Part shown: in pieces, positions 1 to 8,117 of the stretch
How the letters are laid out: every line of letters starts with the position of its first letter
Position numbering within the stretch: the first letter of the stretch is position 1
DNA from: Archangium violaceum
Lineage (GTDB): Bacteria; Myxococcota; Myxococcia; Myxococcales; Myxococcaceae
NCBI RefSeq assembly: GCF_016887565.1
Contig: NZ_CP069396.1
Coordinates: forward strand, 9,778,001-9,842,000
Length of the DNA stretch: 64,000 nucleotides
Reading direction: 5' to 3'
Program-made: the position numbers and the translations under genes
The notes under the pieces: generated by a model
What the model saw: the letters and a program-made list of their open reading frames with translations, nothing else
Database searches by the model: none
Told to the model about the DNA's origin: nothing

Positions 1-632
1 ACCGACCACCTGCTCTTCCTGTTGGTTCTATTGCTCGCCGCCCCCTGGTCGCGAGCGGGGCCCGGTGGAGAGCGTCCAACACCGTGCCACGGAGCGTGAA
101 GCAGGTCGTCAAGATCGTGACGGCCTTCACGCTCGGTCATTCCATGACCCTGGTGGCGGGAGCGGTCGGCCCCCTGTTCTCGGGCCGCGAGCCGCTCATC
201 GCCGCCGGATTCGGGCTCGTGCATGGGCTCGCGTTCTCGACGGTGCTCGCGGAGCTCGGGCTCGACTCCCAGGCCCTCGTGCTGAGCGTGCTCGCCTTCA
301 ACCTGGGCATCGAGGCCATGCAGCTCGCGGTGGTCGCGATGACGATGCCCTGGCTCCTCCTGCTGAGCCGTTCCCCCGAGTACGCGACCGTTCGTATCGT
401 CGGAGCGAGCCTCGGAGCGGTGGCCGCGTGTGGTTGGATCGCCGAGCGCGCGTTCTCCATCCAGAACCCCATCGCGCCGCTCGTGGAGGCCGGTTCCCAC
501 CAAGCGCTCGCCGGAATCGTCCTGCTTGCCACGCTCTCGGTCATCGTCGCCGCCAGGAGCCGCATCCGTGCACATCGGATGCGGGCGGGCGACGGCTCGT
601 GCGCCACCAGCCCCTCACTCAGCGGGTGGTGA
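1..632 (+). pseudogene. HupE/UreJ-like membrane protein, 5' truncated by the window and frameshifted
   Basis: This is the C-terminal part of a small multi-spanning membrane protein of the HupE/UreJ type. Family members are thought to move nickel or related metals, but orphan copies such as this have no proven substrate. The window opens in frame 1 with TDHLLFLLVLLLAAP, the family's helix after its G-T-D-H motif. From about base 45 the matching sequence continues in frame 3 (PLVASG, then IVTAFTLGHSMTLV, then HGLAFSTVLAELG) to the TGA at 630-632. One extra C in the run of five C at 41-45 would join the two frames. So it is either a recent frameshift or a homopolymer sequencing error. An ATG at 84 opens the frame-3 part but would skip the first helices. 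It converges with, and overlaps by 14 bases, the aminotransferase on the other strand. Confidence 0.7.
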
Positions 633-1785
633 CGCGCTCGATGGCCTCCAGGGCCTCGGGGAAGCGGTCCGGGTGCATGCCCAGGCCCAGACGGAAGCCG
701 TGACCGCGCTCCAGCGGATGGGCACCCGAGGGGTCGCCGTACTCCATGGAGCTGAGCGGCAGGACGAACACCCCGGCCTCGCCGAGCGCCTGGAGCTTCG
801 CCTCGGACTCCTTTGGACTGGCCGCGCCGCGCACGCCGATGCAGGTGACGAGCCCGCCCATGGGGGCCACGCCATACACGCCCCGCGAGCGCTCCAGGAA
901 GGCGGCGAGGATGCGCCGGTTGCTCAGCCACTCCTCGCGCGCCTGGCGCAGGGCGGAGCTGTGCAGGTCCTTGAGGACCTCGTAGGAGATCCACTCGGTG
1001 ACCGGGTTCACGGTGTGCGTGGTGTAGTTCTTCTCGTTCTGCATGCCCGCCAGCATGGCCGTGTCACCGACGCACCAGCCGATGCGCAGGCCCGGGCAAC
1101 CCAGGCACTTGATGAAGGAGCCGGTGACGAAGCTCCGGGTGCCCGCGCGGTACACCGTGGCCCCCAGCACCTCCGTCTCGGAGGAGAGGAAGCGGTAGTG
1201 CTCGTCGCCCACCAGCGTGGCGCCGGACCGCTCCGTCCAGCGGGAGACGCGCTCCAGCAGCTCCGGCTCCAGCACGAGGCCGCTCGGGTTGTGAGGGTTG
1301 TTGATGATGACCACGTCCGGACGCTCGCGCTCGAGCAGCTCCAGCCAAGCGTCGGCGTCCACGGAGGGCACGCCCCGCTCGTCCCAGCGCAGGGGCAGGC
1401 GGACGACTTCCGCGCCCTGCTGCATGGGCAGCTCGTAGAGGAGCTGGAAGGCGGGCCAGGCGAGCGCCACCTTGCGCGGGCGGAGCTGGCGGAAGAGGAG
1501 AAGCAGGGCCTCGCTGGTGCCGGTGGTGATGAGGACGTTGTCGCGCGTGGCGCCGGGGTGCATGGCGGCCACGAGGTCCCTCAGGTCGGCGCGGCCCCAG
1601 TTGGGGCTGTCACGCAGCAGGGTGGAGAGGAACGTGTCGGCGGCTTGTTGGGGGCCGACGCCGGAGCCGGCGAGCAGCTCTCCCACCGTGCGGGGCCGGG
1701 CACCGGACTCTCCGAGGTTGTAGCGCGCGGTGAAGCGCGAGCCCTCGAGGTAGTCCTCCATGAAGAACGAGCGAAGGGGTTCCAT
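619..1785 (-). CDS. PLP-dependent class I/II aminotransferase, capreomycidine-synthase-like
   Basis: Fold-type I pyridoxal-phosphate enzyme of 388 residues, the usual length. The cofactor motifs are intact: NNPHNPSG at 162-169, the Asp that pairs with the pyridine nitrogen in GDEHYRFL (D194), and the Schiff-base lysine K226 in SFIKCLGCPGLRIGW. Overall layout and the PGLRIGWC block resemble VioD-type capreomycidine synthases and other amine-forming enzymes of natural-product pathways more than housekeeping AspC. The substrate cannot be told from sequence. It is the last gene of a minus-strand operon and starts 15 bases after the methyltransferase stop, so the two are very likely co-translated. 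This neighbourhood suggests secondary metabolism. Confidence 0.82.
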   Translation of the reverse strand: MEPLRSFFMEDYLEGSRFTARYNLGESGARPRTVGELLAGSGVGPQQAADTFLSTLLRDSPNWGRADLRDLVAAMHPGATRDNVLITTGTSEALLLLFRQLRPRKVALAWPAFQLLYELPMQQGAEVVRLPLRWDERGVPSVDADAWLELLERERPDVVIINNPHNPSGLVLEPELLERVSRWTERSGATLVGDEHYRFLSSETEVLGATVYRAGTRSFVTGSFIKCLGCPGLRIGWCVGDTAMLAGMQNEKNYTTHTVNPVTEWISYEVLKDLHSSALRQAREEWLSNRRILAAFLERSRGVYGVAPMGGLVTCIGVRGAASPKESEAKLQALGEAGVFVLPLSSMEYGDPSGAHPLERGHGFRLGLGMHPDRFPEALEAIERVTTR

Positions 1786-1800
1786 GTCTCTCCAGGAGCG

Positions 1801-3300
1801 TCAGCGGGAGGGCAGGCCGTCAGGCCAGGGGACCTCACCGCGCGAGGCGATGACGACCTGCTGGATGGGCATGTCGAAGCCACGGGAGGACGTGAGGCCC
1901 ACGGGCTCGAGCAGCCGCCGGAAGTCGGGCATGGACAGCACGTCGCCCTCGTTGGACACGTAGCGGCGCAGCGCGAAGTAGAGCGCGTCCAGGGGCCCAT
2001 CGCGCCGGTCCGTCAGCAGGTAGCCCGAGATGATGAGCAGCCCCCGGGGACGCAGCGCGCGGGCGAGCTGTCCGAAGAGACGTGGCAGCGCCTCGGGAGG
2101 CAGCGCGGGGATGACCTGGGGCAGGAGGATGAGGTCGTACTGGCCCTCGCCGTAGTCCACGGAGAGGCAGTCCCCGGCCCAATAGCGCGCCCGTCCGTCC
2201 AGCTTGAGCTTCGCGATGTTGGGCTTCACCTGCTCCAGGACGTGCTCGGAGTCCAGGTAGGTGACGTGCACCGTGGGATCCGCCAGCCCGAAGGCGGCGC
2301 CCCAGACACCCGAGCCGGTCCCCACGTCGAGGACGCGAGCCTCCTTCAGCGAGCGCATGGAGGCGACGAGCTCCGCGGCCTTGCGGCCCAGCTTCACGTG
2401 CGAGGCGAAGATGCCGGTGATGCGAGAGGCGTTGCGCTGGTAGATGCGCCTGGCTGTCTCGGGGTCGCGCAGATCCAACCGGAACTTCCGCTGGGTGACG
2501 GCCTCGTCCAGGTGCCCGAAGGCCTCCCAGTAGTCCATGGTGGCCGGGAACGCGCGCTGGAAGTACGGCAGGCTGCTCGCGTCCAGGGAGCGGCCGGCCA
2601 GCTCGGTATATCCGAAGGACTCCGCCTCCCGCCGGACGAGCCCCATGCACACGAGCACCTCCAGCAGTGTGCGCAGCGACTCCGGATGGGAGCCCGTGGC
2701 CTTCGCCAGTTCCGCGAGCGGCCGGAGGCCGGACACCAGCGCATCCAGCAGGCCCACCTCACCGCTCGTCACGAGCGCCTGGGTGCGGAGGAAGTTGCGC
2801 GCGGCGCGGTCGTCGTAGTCCGCGGCGGTGGCGCTCGGCGCGGGGGCCCGGGGCTCCAGGAACTCCTTCCGGTACCAGCCGAGCAGATCTCGTGACTCCC
2901 CGTGCCAGTCCACCGGAGCGCCGGTGCGGACGGCCTCGGGCAGCTTCGCGGACACGAGCCACCAGCCGAGCGCCTCGCGCATCCGGGCGGCGAAGTCGGG
3001 GCGGCGCAGGAAGGAACTCGCCGCCGGGAGCGAGTACCCCCTCCCCTCCTCCAGCCGGACGAAGCCGAGCCCCACCAGCGGCTCGATGACGGAGCGCGTG
3101 CCTCGCACGGTGCCGCCCATGCGGGAGGCGAGCGTCTCCAGGGACACCGGCGCGGCGGAGCCCTCGTCCGGGAGGTGGCCGAACAGCCCGAGCGCGAAGG
3201 CGCCCAGGAGCGCGGCCGACTCGTTGCTCGCATCGCGAGCCCAGAAGTTGAGCTGTTGGACGAACGCCGTCTGTGAGGGCGCGGGGAAGGACTCCGCCAA
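1801..3300 (-). CDS. SAM-dependent methyltransferase with two N-terminal winged-helix-like segments
   Basis: 499-residue class I methyltransferase. The SAM-binding glycine loop is VLDVGTGSG at 323-331, followed by an acidic strand end (TYLDSEHV near 348-354) and the later LLIISGYLL strand. Two segments, about 25-95 and about 180-235, each look like the small winged-helix/dimerisation domain found in plant-type O-methyltransferases. O-methyltransferases of that class are normally 330-380 residues with one such domain, so this one appears to carry a duplication. Substrate unknown. It sits between cysteine desulfurase (54 bases upstream) and the aminotransferase (15 bases downstream). I infer a tailoring role in a small biosynthetic operon. 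Confidence 0.78.
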   Translation of the reverse strand: MAESFPAPSQTAFVQQLNFWARDASNESAALLGAFALGLFGHLPDEGSAAPVSLETLASRMGGTVRGTRSVIEPLVGLGFVRLEEGRGYSLPAASSFLRRPDFAARMREALGWWLVSAKLPEAVRTGAPVDWHGESRDLLGWYRKEFLEPRAPAPSATAADYDDRAARNFLRTQALVTSGEVGLLDALVSGLRPLAELAKATGSHPESLRTLLEVLVCMGLVRREAESFGYTELAGRSLDASSLPYFQRAFPATMDYWEAFGHLDEAVTQRKFRLDLRDPETARRIYQRNASRITGIFASHVKLGRKAAELVASMRSLKEARVLDVGTGSGVWGAAFGLADPTVHVTYLDSEHVLEQVKPNIAKLKLDGRARYWAGDCLSVDYGEGQYDLILLPQVIPALPPEALPRLFGQLARALRPRGLLIISGYLLTDRRDGPLDALYFALRRYVSNEGDVLSMPDFRRLLEPVGLTSSRGFDMPIQQVVIASRGEVPWPDGLPSR

Positions 3301-3354
3301 GGTGGCTCCTCGTCGGGGGGGGAGCCCGAGTATGGCCCAGGTGGGCCCGGGCTT

Positions 3355-4503
3355 TCACCTGGGCGGGGACAGGCGCCGCCAGGCCCCGATGAGCGCTTCC
3401 GCGGCGGCCATTACGTCCCCGAGCGTCGTCGTCCGGCCCAGGGACAGGCGCACCGAGCCGAGCGCCTCCCCGGGCGCCACGCCCATCGCGGTGATGATGG
3501 AGGAGGCGGACTCCTCGCCCGCGTGGCACGCCGAGCCCGTGGACGCGGCCACCTCGGGAGCGGCCGCCAGGAGCGCGGAGCCGCTCACCCCGGGGAAGCG
3601 CACGTTGAGGGTGTTGGGCAGTCGCTCTTCCAGGTGACCATTGAGCACCAGTCCCGGGACGCGCGCCCGCAGCCGCGTCCAGAGCTCGCCCCGCAGCCTG
3701 CACATCCGCGCCGCCTCGCCCTCCACCGTGCGGAGGGCCACCTCGCTGGCCACCCCGAGCCCCACGATGGACGCGACGTTCTCCGTCCCCGGGCGCAGGC
3801 CCCGCTCGTGCCCCGCCCCGAGCAGAACCGGACGCAGCGGCGTACCCCGGCGCACGTACAGTGCGCCCACGCCCTTGGGCGCTCCGAACTTGTGGCCCAC
3901 CACCGTGAGCAGATCCACGCCCAGCCCGTTGACGGACACGGGCAGCTTGCCCACCGACTGGGCCGCGTCGGTGTGCACCAGCACGCCCCGGGAGCGGGCC
4001 TCGCGGGCCACCTCGGCGATGGGCTGCAGCACGCCCGTCTCGTTGTTGGCATGCATGAGGGTGACGAGCGCCGTGTCGCTCCGCAGTGCCTCCACGGCCT
4101 CGGAGACGCGGACCCGGCCGTCCCCATCCACCGGGAGCCACGTCACGCGCGTGCCGTGCTTCTCCAGCTCGAGGCAGGGCTCGGTGGTGGCCGGGTGCTC
4201 GATGACAGAGGTCACCACGTGCCGCTTCTCCGGAAGCGCGGCCGCCACGCCACGGATGGCGAGGTTGTTGGCCTCGGTGCCATGGGCAACGAAGAAGATC
4301 TCCTCCGCGGAGGCGCCGAGCAGCGCCGCCACCTGGGCCCGTGCCCGGTCGACGGCCTCGCGGGCCCGGCGACCGTAGACGTGCGCGCTGGAGGGGTTGC
4401 CGAAGTGCTCGCGCAGGTACGGGAGCATGGCGTCCACCACCTCGGGAAGCAGGGGCGTGGTGGCGTTGTGGTCCAGGTAGACGGGGTCGCGTGGAGCACT
4501 CAT
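3355..4503 (-). CDS. Cysteine desulfurase (NifS/IscS family)
   Basis: Class V aminotransferase-fold enzyme that takes sulfur from L-cysteine as an enzyme-bound persulfide. Key features are YLDHNATTP at the N-terminus, the HGTEANN block, the PLP lysine K205 in VVGHKFGAPKG, and the catalytic cysteine C325 in STGSACHAGEESASS. The length of 382 is normal. No IscU, IscA or HscB gene lies next to it, so it does not look like the housekeeping Fe-S locus. It is 17 bases downstream of the aldo/keto reductase and 54 bases upstream of the methyltransferase. I infer that it supplies sulfur to a dedicated acceptor or to the product of this operon. NifS, IscS or SufS cannot be chosen from sequence alone. 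Confidence 0.88.
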   Translation of the reverse strand: MSAPRDPVYLDHNATTPLLPEVVDAMLPYLREHFGNPSSAHVYGRRAREAVDRARAQVAALLGASAEEIFFVAHGTEANNLAIRGVAAALPEKRHVVTSVIEHPATTEPCLELEKHGTRVTWLPVDGDGRVRVSEAVEALRSDTALVTLMHANNETGVLQPIAEVAREARSRGVLVHTDAAQSVGKLPVSVNGLGVDLLTVVGHKFGAPKGVGALYVRRGTPLRPVLLGAGHERGLRPGTENVASIVGLGVASEVALRTVEGEAARMCRLRGELWTRLRARVPGLVLNGHLEERLPNTLNVRFPGVSGSALLAAAPEVAASTGSACHAGEESASSIITAMGVAPGEALGSVRLSLGRTTTLGDVMAAAEALIGAWRRLSPPR

Positions 4504-4520
4504 GGGACGAGGAGGCTACC

Positions 4521-5348
4521 TCACGGTACGTCCGTCGGGTCCCACCCCGTGTACAGGTTCTCGTTCAACCCATCGAGCCGCCGCATCTCCTCGGGGGAGA
4601 GAGTGAAGTCGAAGACACTGGCGTTCTCTCGGATGCGCGCCTCGTGGACGGACTTGGGGATGACCACCATGTCGTGTTGGAGGCACCAGCGGATGAGCAC
4701 CTGGGCGGGAGACTTGCCGTGCTTCCGGGCGAGCTCCACCACGCGCGGGTCCCCGAGCCGCAGTCCCTTGGTCAGCGGACTGTAGGCCTCCACCGCGATG
4801 CCCTTGTCCGCGCAGTAGCGCAGCAGGGACGGCTGGTAGAGGAAGGGGTGCTGCTCCACCTGATTGACGGCGGGGACCACCTTGGCGCGGCCCAGCAGCT
4901 CGTCGAGGTGGTGCTCCAGGAAGTTGCTGACTCCGATGGCCCGGCACTTCCCATCGGAGAGCAGCTGCTCCAGGGCCCGCCATGATTCGAGCCGCCGGCC
5001 CGGCACCGGCCAGTGCACCAGGTACAGGTCCACGTACTCCAGCCCGAGGTCCTTCAGGCTGCGCTCGCAGGCGCGAAGCGTGGAGTCATGGCCCTGGTCC
5101 TCGTTCCACAACTTGGTGGTGACGAAGATCTCCTCCCGGGGCAGGCCGCTCTCCCGCACGGCGAGGCCCACGTCCCGCTCGTTCCCGTAGATGCGGGCGG
5201 TGTCGATGTGCCGGTAGCCCGCCGCGAGCGCCGCCGATACGGCCGCGCGCGTCACCTCGCCGCGCGGGGCCCGGAAGACGCCCAATCCCAACCGGGGCAT
5301 CCGCACGCCGTTGTTCAGCTTCACAGTGGATTGGAGGTCGAGCTCCAT
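4521..5348 (-). CDS. Aldo/keto reductase
   Basis: NAD(P)H-dependent TIM-barrel oxidoreductase of 275 residues. The catalytic tetrad is complete: D49 (HIDTA), Y54 (RIYGNE), K79 (TTKLW) and H112 (LVHWP). IPKSV near the C-terminus is the cofactor-binding segment. The start was set at the ATG whose upstream AAGGAG lies six bases away; a longer reading to 5420 has no such site and adds sequence not seen in the family. It is probably the first gene of the operon running down to 619. Similar enzymes (2,5-diketo-gluconate reductase type) reduce many carbonyls, so the substrate is open. Confidence 0.85.
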   Translation of the reverse strand: MELDLQSTVKLNNGVRMPRLGLGVFRAPRGEVTRAAVSAALAAGYRHIDTARIYGNERDVGLAVRESGLPREEIFVTTKLWNEDQGHDSTLRACERSLKDLGLEYVDLYLVHWPVPGRRLESWRALEQLLSDGKCRAIGVSNFLEHHLDELLGRAKVVPAVNQVEQHPFLYQPSLLRYCADKGIAVEAYSPLTKGLRLGDPRVVELARKHGKSPAQVLIRWCLQHDMVVIPKSVHEARIRENASVFDFTLSPEEMRRLDGLNENLYTGWDPTDVP

Positions 5349-5462
5349 GGTGTCTCCTTGCACGTGTGCAACCGCCATCGTCAGGTGAATCCCACGACGC
5401 AGCGCGTCTGGATTTCGCACGAACGGTCAATCCCCGACGTGCCGTCAGGGTGACGCCCGGTG

Positions 5463-5484
5463 GGGCGTCTGGTTTCAGACGCCC
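5463..5484. promoter_or_regulatory. Perfect hairpin between divergent aldo/keto reductase and rnk
   Basis: GGGCGTCTG (5463-5471) pairs with CAGACGCCC (5476-5484) across a GTTT loop. The 9-bp stem lies in the 209-bp divergent spacer, 73 bases before the rnk start. It has no T-run. It could be an operator, or a 5'-leader structure for either transcript. No partner protein can be named. Confidence 0.45.
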
Positions 5485-5557
5485 TGCCGCCATGCAGGCA
5501 CGGCTTGGAACCTGCTTGGTTGACCGGCCACACGCAGGGTCAAAGGATTGAGCCGTC

Positions 5558-5962
5558 ATGAGCACGCAAGAGCCGAGGATCGTGGTCACGTCGACTGACA
5601 TGGAGCGGCTGCGGACCCTCATCGATACGACCGCTGGGGACCAGGCGGACGCGCTCGATGCGGAGTTGCTGCGCGCGGAGGTGGTCGAGCCCACCCAGGT
5701 GCCGCCAGATGTCGTGACGATGAACAGCCGTGTCGTCTACCGGGACGAGGACACGCACGAGACGCGGGAGGTGACGCTCTCGTATCCGAAGGACGCGTCG
5801 CTCCAGGAGGGGCGGGTATCCGTGCTGGCGCCCGTGGGAGCGGCACTGCTCGGGCTTTCGGTGGGGCAGGAAATCGAGTGGGAGATACCGGGAGGGAAGC
5901 TCAAGCGGCTGCGCATCCTCTCGGTCACCTACCAACCGCAATCGGCCGGGCACGCTCACTGA
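5558..5962 (+). CDS. rnk: Rnk, nucleoside diphosphate kinase regulator (GreA/GreB C-terminal fold)
   Basis: 134 residues, matching the roughly 136 of E. coli Rnk. The N-terminal half is a short helical segment (MERLRTLIDTT), and the C-terminal half is the FKBP-like GreA/GreB domain (MNSRVVYRDED, VSVLAPVGAALLGLSVGQEIEW). Rnk binds RNA polymerase near the secondary channel but lacks the long Gre coiled coil. In gamma-proteobacteria it influences nucleoside diphosphate kinase levels and polysaccharide production; its role here is inferred only from the family. It stands alone, divergent from the reductase operon, and is followed directly by a 37-bp palindromic repeat that may end its transcript. 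Confidence 0.85.
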   Translation: MSTQEPRIVVTSTDMERLRTLIDTTAGDQADALDAELLRAEVVEPTQVPPDVVTMNSRVVYRDEDTHETREVTLSYPKDASLQEGRVSVLAPVGAALLGLSVGQEIEWEIPGGKLKRLRILSVTYQPQSAGHAH

Positions 5963-5973
5963 GCGCCCCTCCC

Positions 5974-6010
5974 CTCCCCTCTCCCTCCGGGAGAGGGACG
6001 GGGTGAGGGT
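5974..6010. repeat. 37-bp palindromic repeat, copy 1
   Basis: Bases 5974-6010 are identical to 29930-29966. Its core is CCCTCTCCC (5977-5985), loop TCC, GGGAGAGGG (5989-5997), followed by ACGGGGTGAGGGT. The copy starts 11 bases after the rnk stop. The same placement just after a plus-strand stop is seen for the second copy, which fits a mobile REP-like palindrome that also serves as a terminator. Confidence 0.8.
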
Positions 6011-6072
6011 ATCTCGTCACCCGGGTTGAACTCCGGGCCCATGGACGCGTGGCCTTTGTTACAAGCGCGCCC

Positions 6073-7548
6073 ATGTCGGTCCCCCCCACCCCGCCGCCAT
6101 CTCCGCTGAACCGCGAGCGCTTCGAGGCGCTCGTGGCGGAGGGCTACAACCAGGTGCCACTCGTCCGTGCGGTGGAGTTGCGCGGAGCGAGGCCGGTGGA
6201 CCTGCTGCGAGCCCTGCCGCCGGGACACCGCTTCCTGCTCGAGAGCACCCGCACCTCCAGCGAGGGCCGCTACTCCTTCGTGGGAAACAAACCCTTCCTC
6301 ACGTTCAGGGCGAAGGGAGCGCGGTGCGAGGTGAACGGTGAACCCCACCCGGGCGAGCCGCTGACCACCCTGAGAGAGCTGTTGAGACGCTGGCGGGGCG
6401 TGCGTCTACCGGGGATGCCGCTCTTCTGTGGTGGGGCGGTGGGCTTCTTCGCGTACGAGGCCGCGCACCACTTCGAGTCCCTACCGCGCCACCGGAACGA
6501 CGATCTGGGCCTGCCGGACATCGCACTGGACTTCGTGGACACCTTCGTGGCGGTGGACCATCCGGAAGGCCGGGCACTCGTGGTGGCCACGGGCAGCGAC
6601 TACGGGGACTGCCTGCGACGGTTGGAGGCACTGGAGCGGGTGGTGCGCGAGGTGGCCTCGACCGAGGCCCCGGCCCCCGCCTGGCGGCTCGCGGACGGAC
6701 AGACTCCAGACGTGCCCTGGAGCTCCAACTTCACGCAGGAGGGCTACCAGCGAGCGGTGGAGCGGGTCCAGGAGTACATCCGCGCGGGAGACACCTACCA
6801 GGTCAACCTCTCGCAGCGGCTGGAAGTGGAGCCCAGGCTGCCCGCGCTGGAGCTGTACGAGGCCCTGTCGACGCTCAGCCCGGTGCACTTCGCCAGCTAC
6901 CTGGAGGTGGACGGCTTCGAGGTGGTGAGCGCCTCGCCCGAGCGGCTGGTGCGGGTGGAGGACGGCCGGGCCATCACCCGTCCGATCGCGGGCACGCGGC
7001 GCAGGGGCACGCCGGAGGAGAACGCCCGGTTCGTGCACGAGCTGCGCACCAGCGAGAAGGAGCAAGCCGAGCACGCGATGCTGGTGGACCTGGAGCGCAA
7101 CGACCTGGGGCGCGTCTGCGCCTACGGGAGCGTCCAGGTGGCGAAGCTGATGGAGATCATCGAGTACGCGCACGTGCTGCACATCGAGTCCGAGGTGGTG
7201 GGCCGGCTGGCACCGGGAGTGGAGCCGCTCGACGTGGTGGCGGCGGTGTTCCCGGGCGGCACCATCACGGGCGTGCCGAAGATTCGAACCATGCAGATCA
7301 TCACCGAGCTGGAGCCACACGCGCGGGGCCTCTACACGGGCTCGCTCGGGTACCTGAGCTTCACGGGCGAGCTGGACCTGAACATCGTCATCCGCACGAT
7401 GCTGCTGAAGGGCGGCCGGGCCTGGGTGCAGGTGGGGGCGGGCATCGTCCACGACTCGGAGCCGAGGCGCGAGTACCAGGAGACGCTGCACAAGGCGCGC
7501 TCGCTGCTGCTCGCGCTGTCGGCACGGCCGGTGGGGGACGCGACATGA
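6073..7548 (+). CDS. Chorismate-utilising component I (anthranilate synthase TrpE or aminodeoxychorismate synthase PabB)
   Basis: 491-residue chorismate-binding enzyme that aminates chorismate with ammonia from the next gene's product. The diagnostic position reads PIAGT at residues 304-308. Alanine there is typical of TrpE, whereas PabB enzymes usually have lysine (PIKGT). The N-terminal LLES, part of the tryptophan site of TrpE, is present, but the partner NPSPYM motif is replaced by [10 protein letters not shown], which is more PabB-like. The catalytic C-terminal block ([18 protein letters not shown]) is intact. The operon context with a PabC-like gene favours folate synthesis, so the assignment is left open. 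A GTG at 6049 could add eight residues; neither start has a clear ribosome-binding site. It overlaps the glutaminase gene by ATGA. Confidence 0.8.
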   Translation: MSVPPTPPPSPLNRERFEALVAEGYNQVPLVRAVELRGARPVDLLRALPPGHRFLLESTRTSSEGRYSFVGNKPFLTFRAKGARCEVNGEPHPGEPLTTLRELLRRWRGVRLPGMPLFCGGAVGFFAYEAAHHFESLPRHRNDDLGLPDIALDFVDTFVAVDHPEGRALVVATGSDYGDCLRRLEALERVVREVASTEAPAPAWRLADGQTPDVPWSSNFTQEGYQRAVERVQEYIRAGDTYQVNLSQRLEVEPRLPALELYEALSTLSPVHFASYLEVDGFEVVSASPERLVRVEDGRAITRPIAGTRRRGTPEENARFVHELRTSEKEQAEHAMLVDLERNDLGRVCAYGSVQVAKLMEIIEYAHVLHIESEVVGRLAPGVEPLDVVAAVFPGGTITGVPKIRTMQIITELEPHARGLYTGSLGYLSFTGELDLNIVIRTMLLKGGRAWVQVGAGIVHDSEPRREYQETLHKARSLLLALSARPVGDAT

Positions 7549-8117
7549 TGCTGCTCATCGACAACTTCGACTCCTTCACCTTCAACCTCGTGCAGGCGCT
7601 GGGTGGGCTCGGGGCGGAGCTGAAGGTGGTGCGCAACGATGCCATCACCCTCGCCGGGGTGGAGGCGCTGCGGCCGGACCACATCGTCATCTCTCCGGGC
7701 CCGTGCACGCCGAACGAGGCCGGCATCTCCCTGGAGGTCATCCGTGCCTTCGCGGGCCGGGTGCCGGTGCTCGGGGTGTGCCTGGGGCACCAGTCCATCG
7801 GCCAGGTGTTCGGCGGGCGCGTCGTGCGGGCTCCGGTGCCGGTGCACGGGAAGACGGCTGACATCCACCACGATGGCCGGGGCGTCTTCCGGGGGCTGCC
7901 AGCGCCCTTCGTCGCGGCGCGCTACCACTCGCTGGTGGTGGAACGGGCGAGCCTTCCGGACTGCCTGGAAGTCACGGCCTGGTGCGGCGAGCTGGTGATG
8001 GGACTGCGTCACCGCGAGTACCCCTGGGTGGAGGGCATCCAGTTCCATCCCGAGTCCTTCCTCACGCCGCACGGCAACACGTTGCTCGCGAGGTTCCTGG
8101 AGGCGCGAATCGGATGA
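7545..8117 (+). CDS. Glutamine amidotransferase component II (TrpG/PabA)
   Basis: 190-residue class I glutaminase that hydrolyses glutamine and passes ammonia to component I. The catalytic triad is C79 (GVCLGHQ), H169 and E171 (QFHPES). The opening [15 protein letters not shown] is the family signature. Its start overlaps the preceding stop as ATGA, and its own stop overlaps the next start in the same way, so the three proteins should be made in matched amounts. In many bacteria one such subunit serves both tryptophan and folate synthesis. That is plausible here but cannot be shown. Confidence 0.92.
   Translation: MMLLIDNFDSFTFNLVQALGGLGAELKVVRNDAITLAGVEALRPDHIVISPGPCTPNEAGISLEVIRAFAGRVPVLGVCLGHQSIGQVFGGRVVRAPVPVHGKTADIHHDGRGVFRGLPAPFVAARYHSLVVERASLPDCLEVTAWCGELVMGLRHREYPWVEGIQFHPESFLTPHGNTLLARFLEARIG

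Noticed and set aside
430-2895. 821-codon plus-strand open frame
   Set aside because: It is the mirror of the aminotransferase and methyltransferase genes; high GC leaves long empty frames, and its sequence is low-complexity His/Gln/Arg/Gly without motifs.
5500-5530. Sigma-54-like GGCAC...TGC before rnk
   Set aside because: The spacing between GG and GC is 16 bases, not the required 10.
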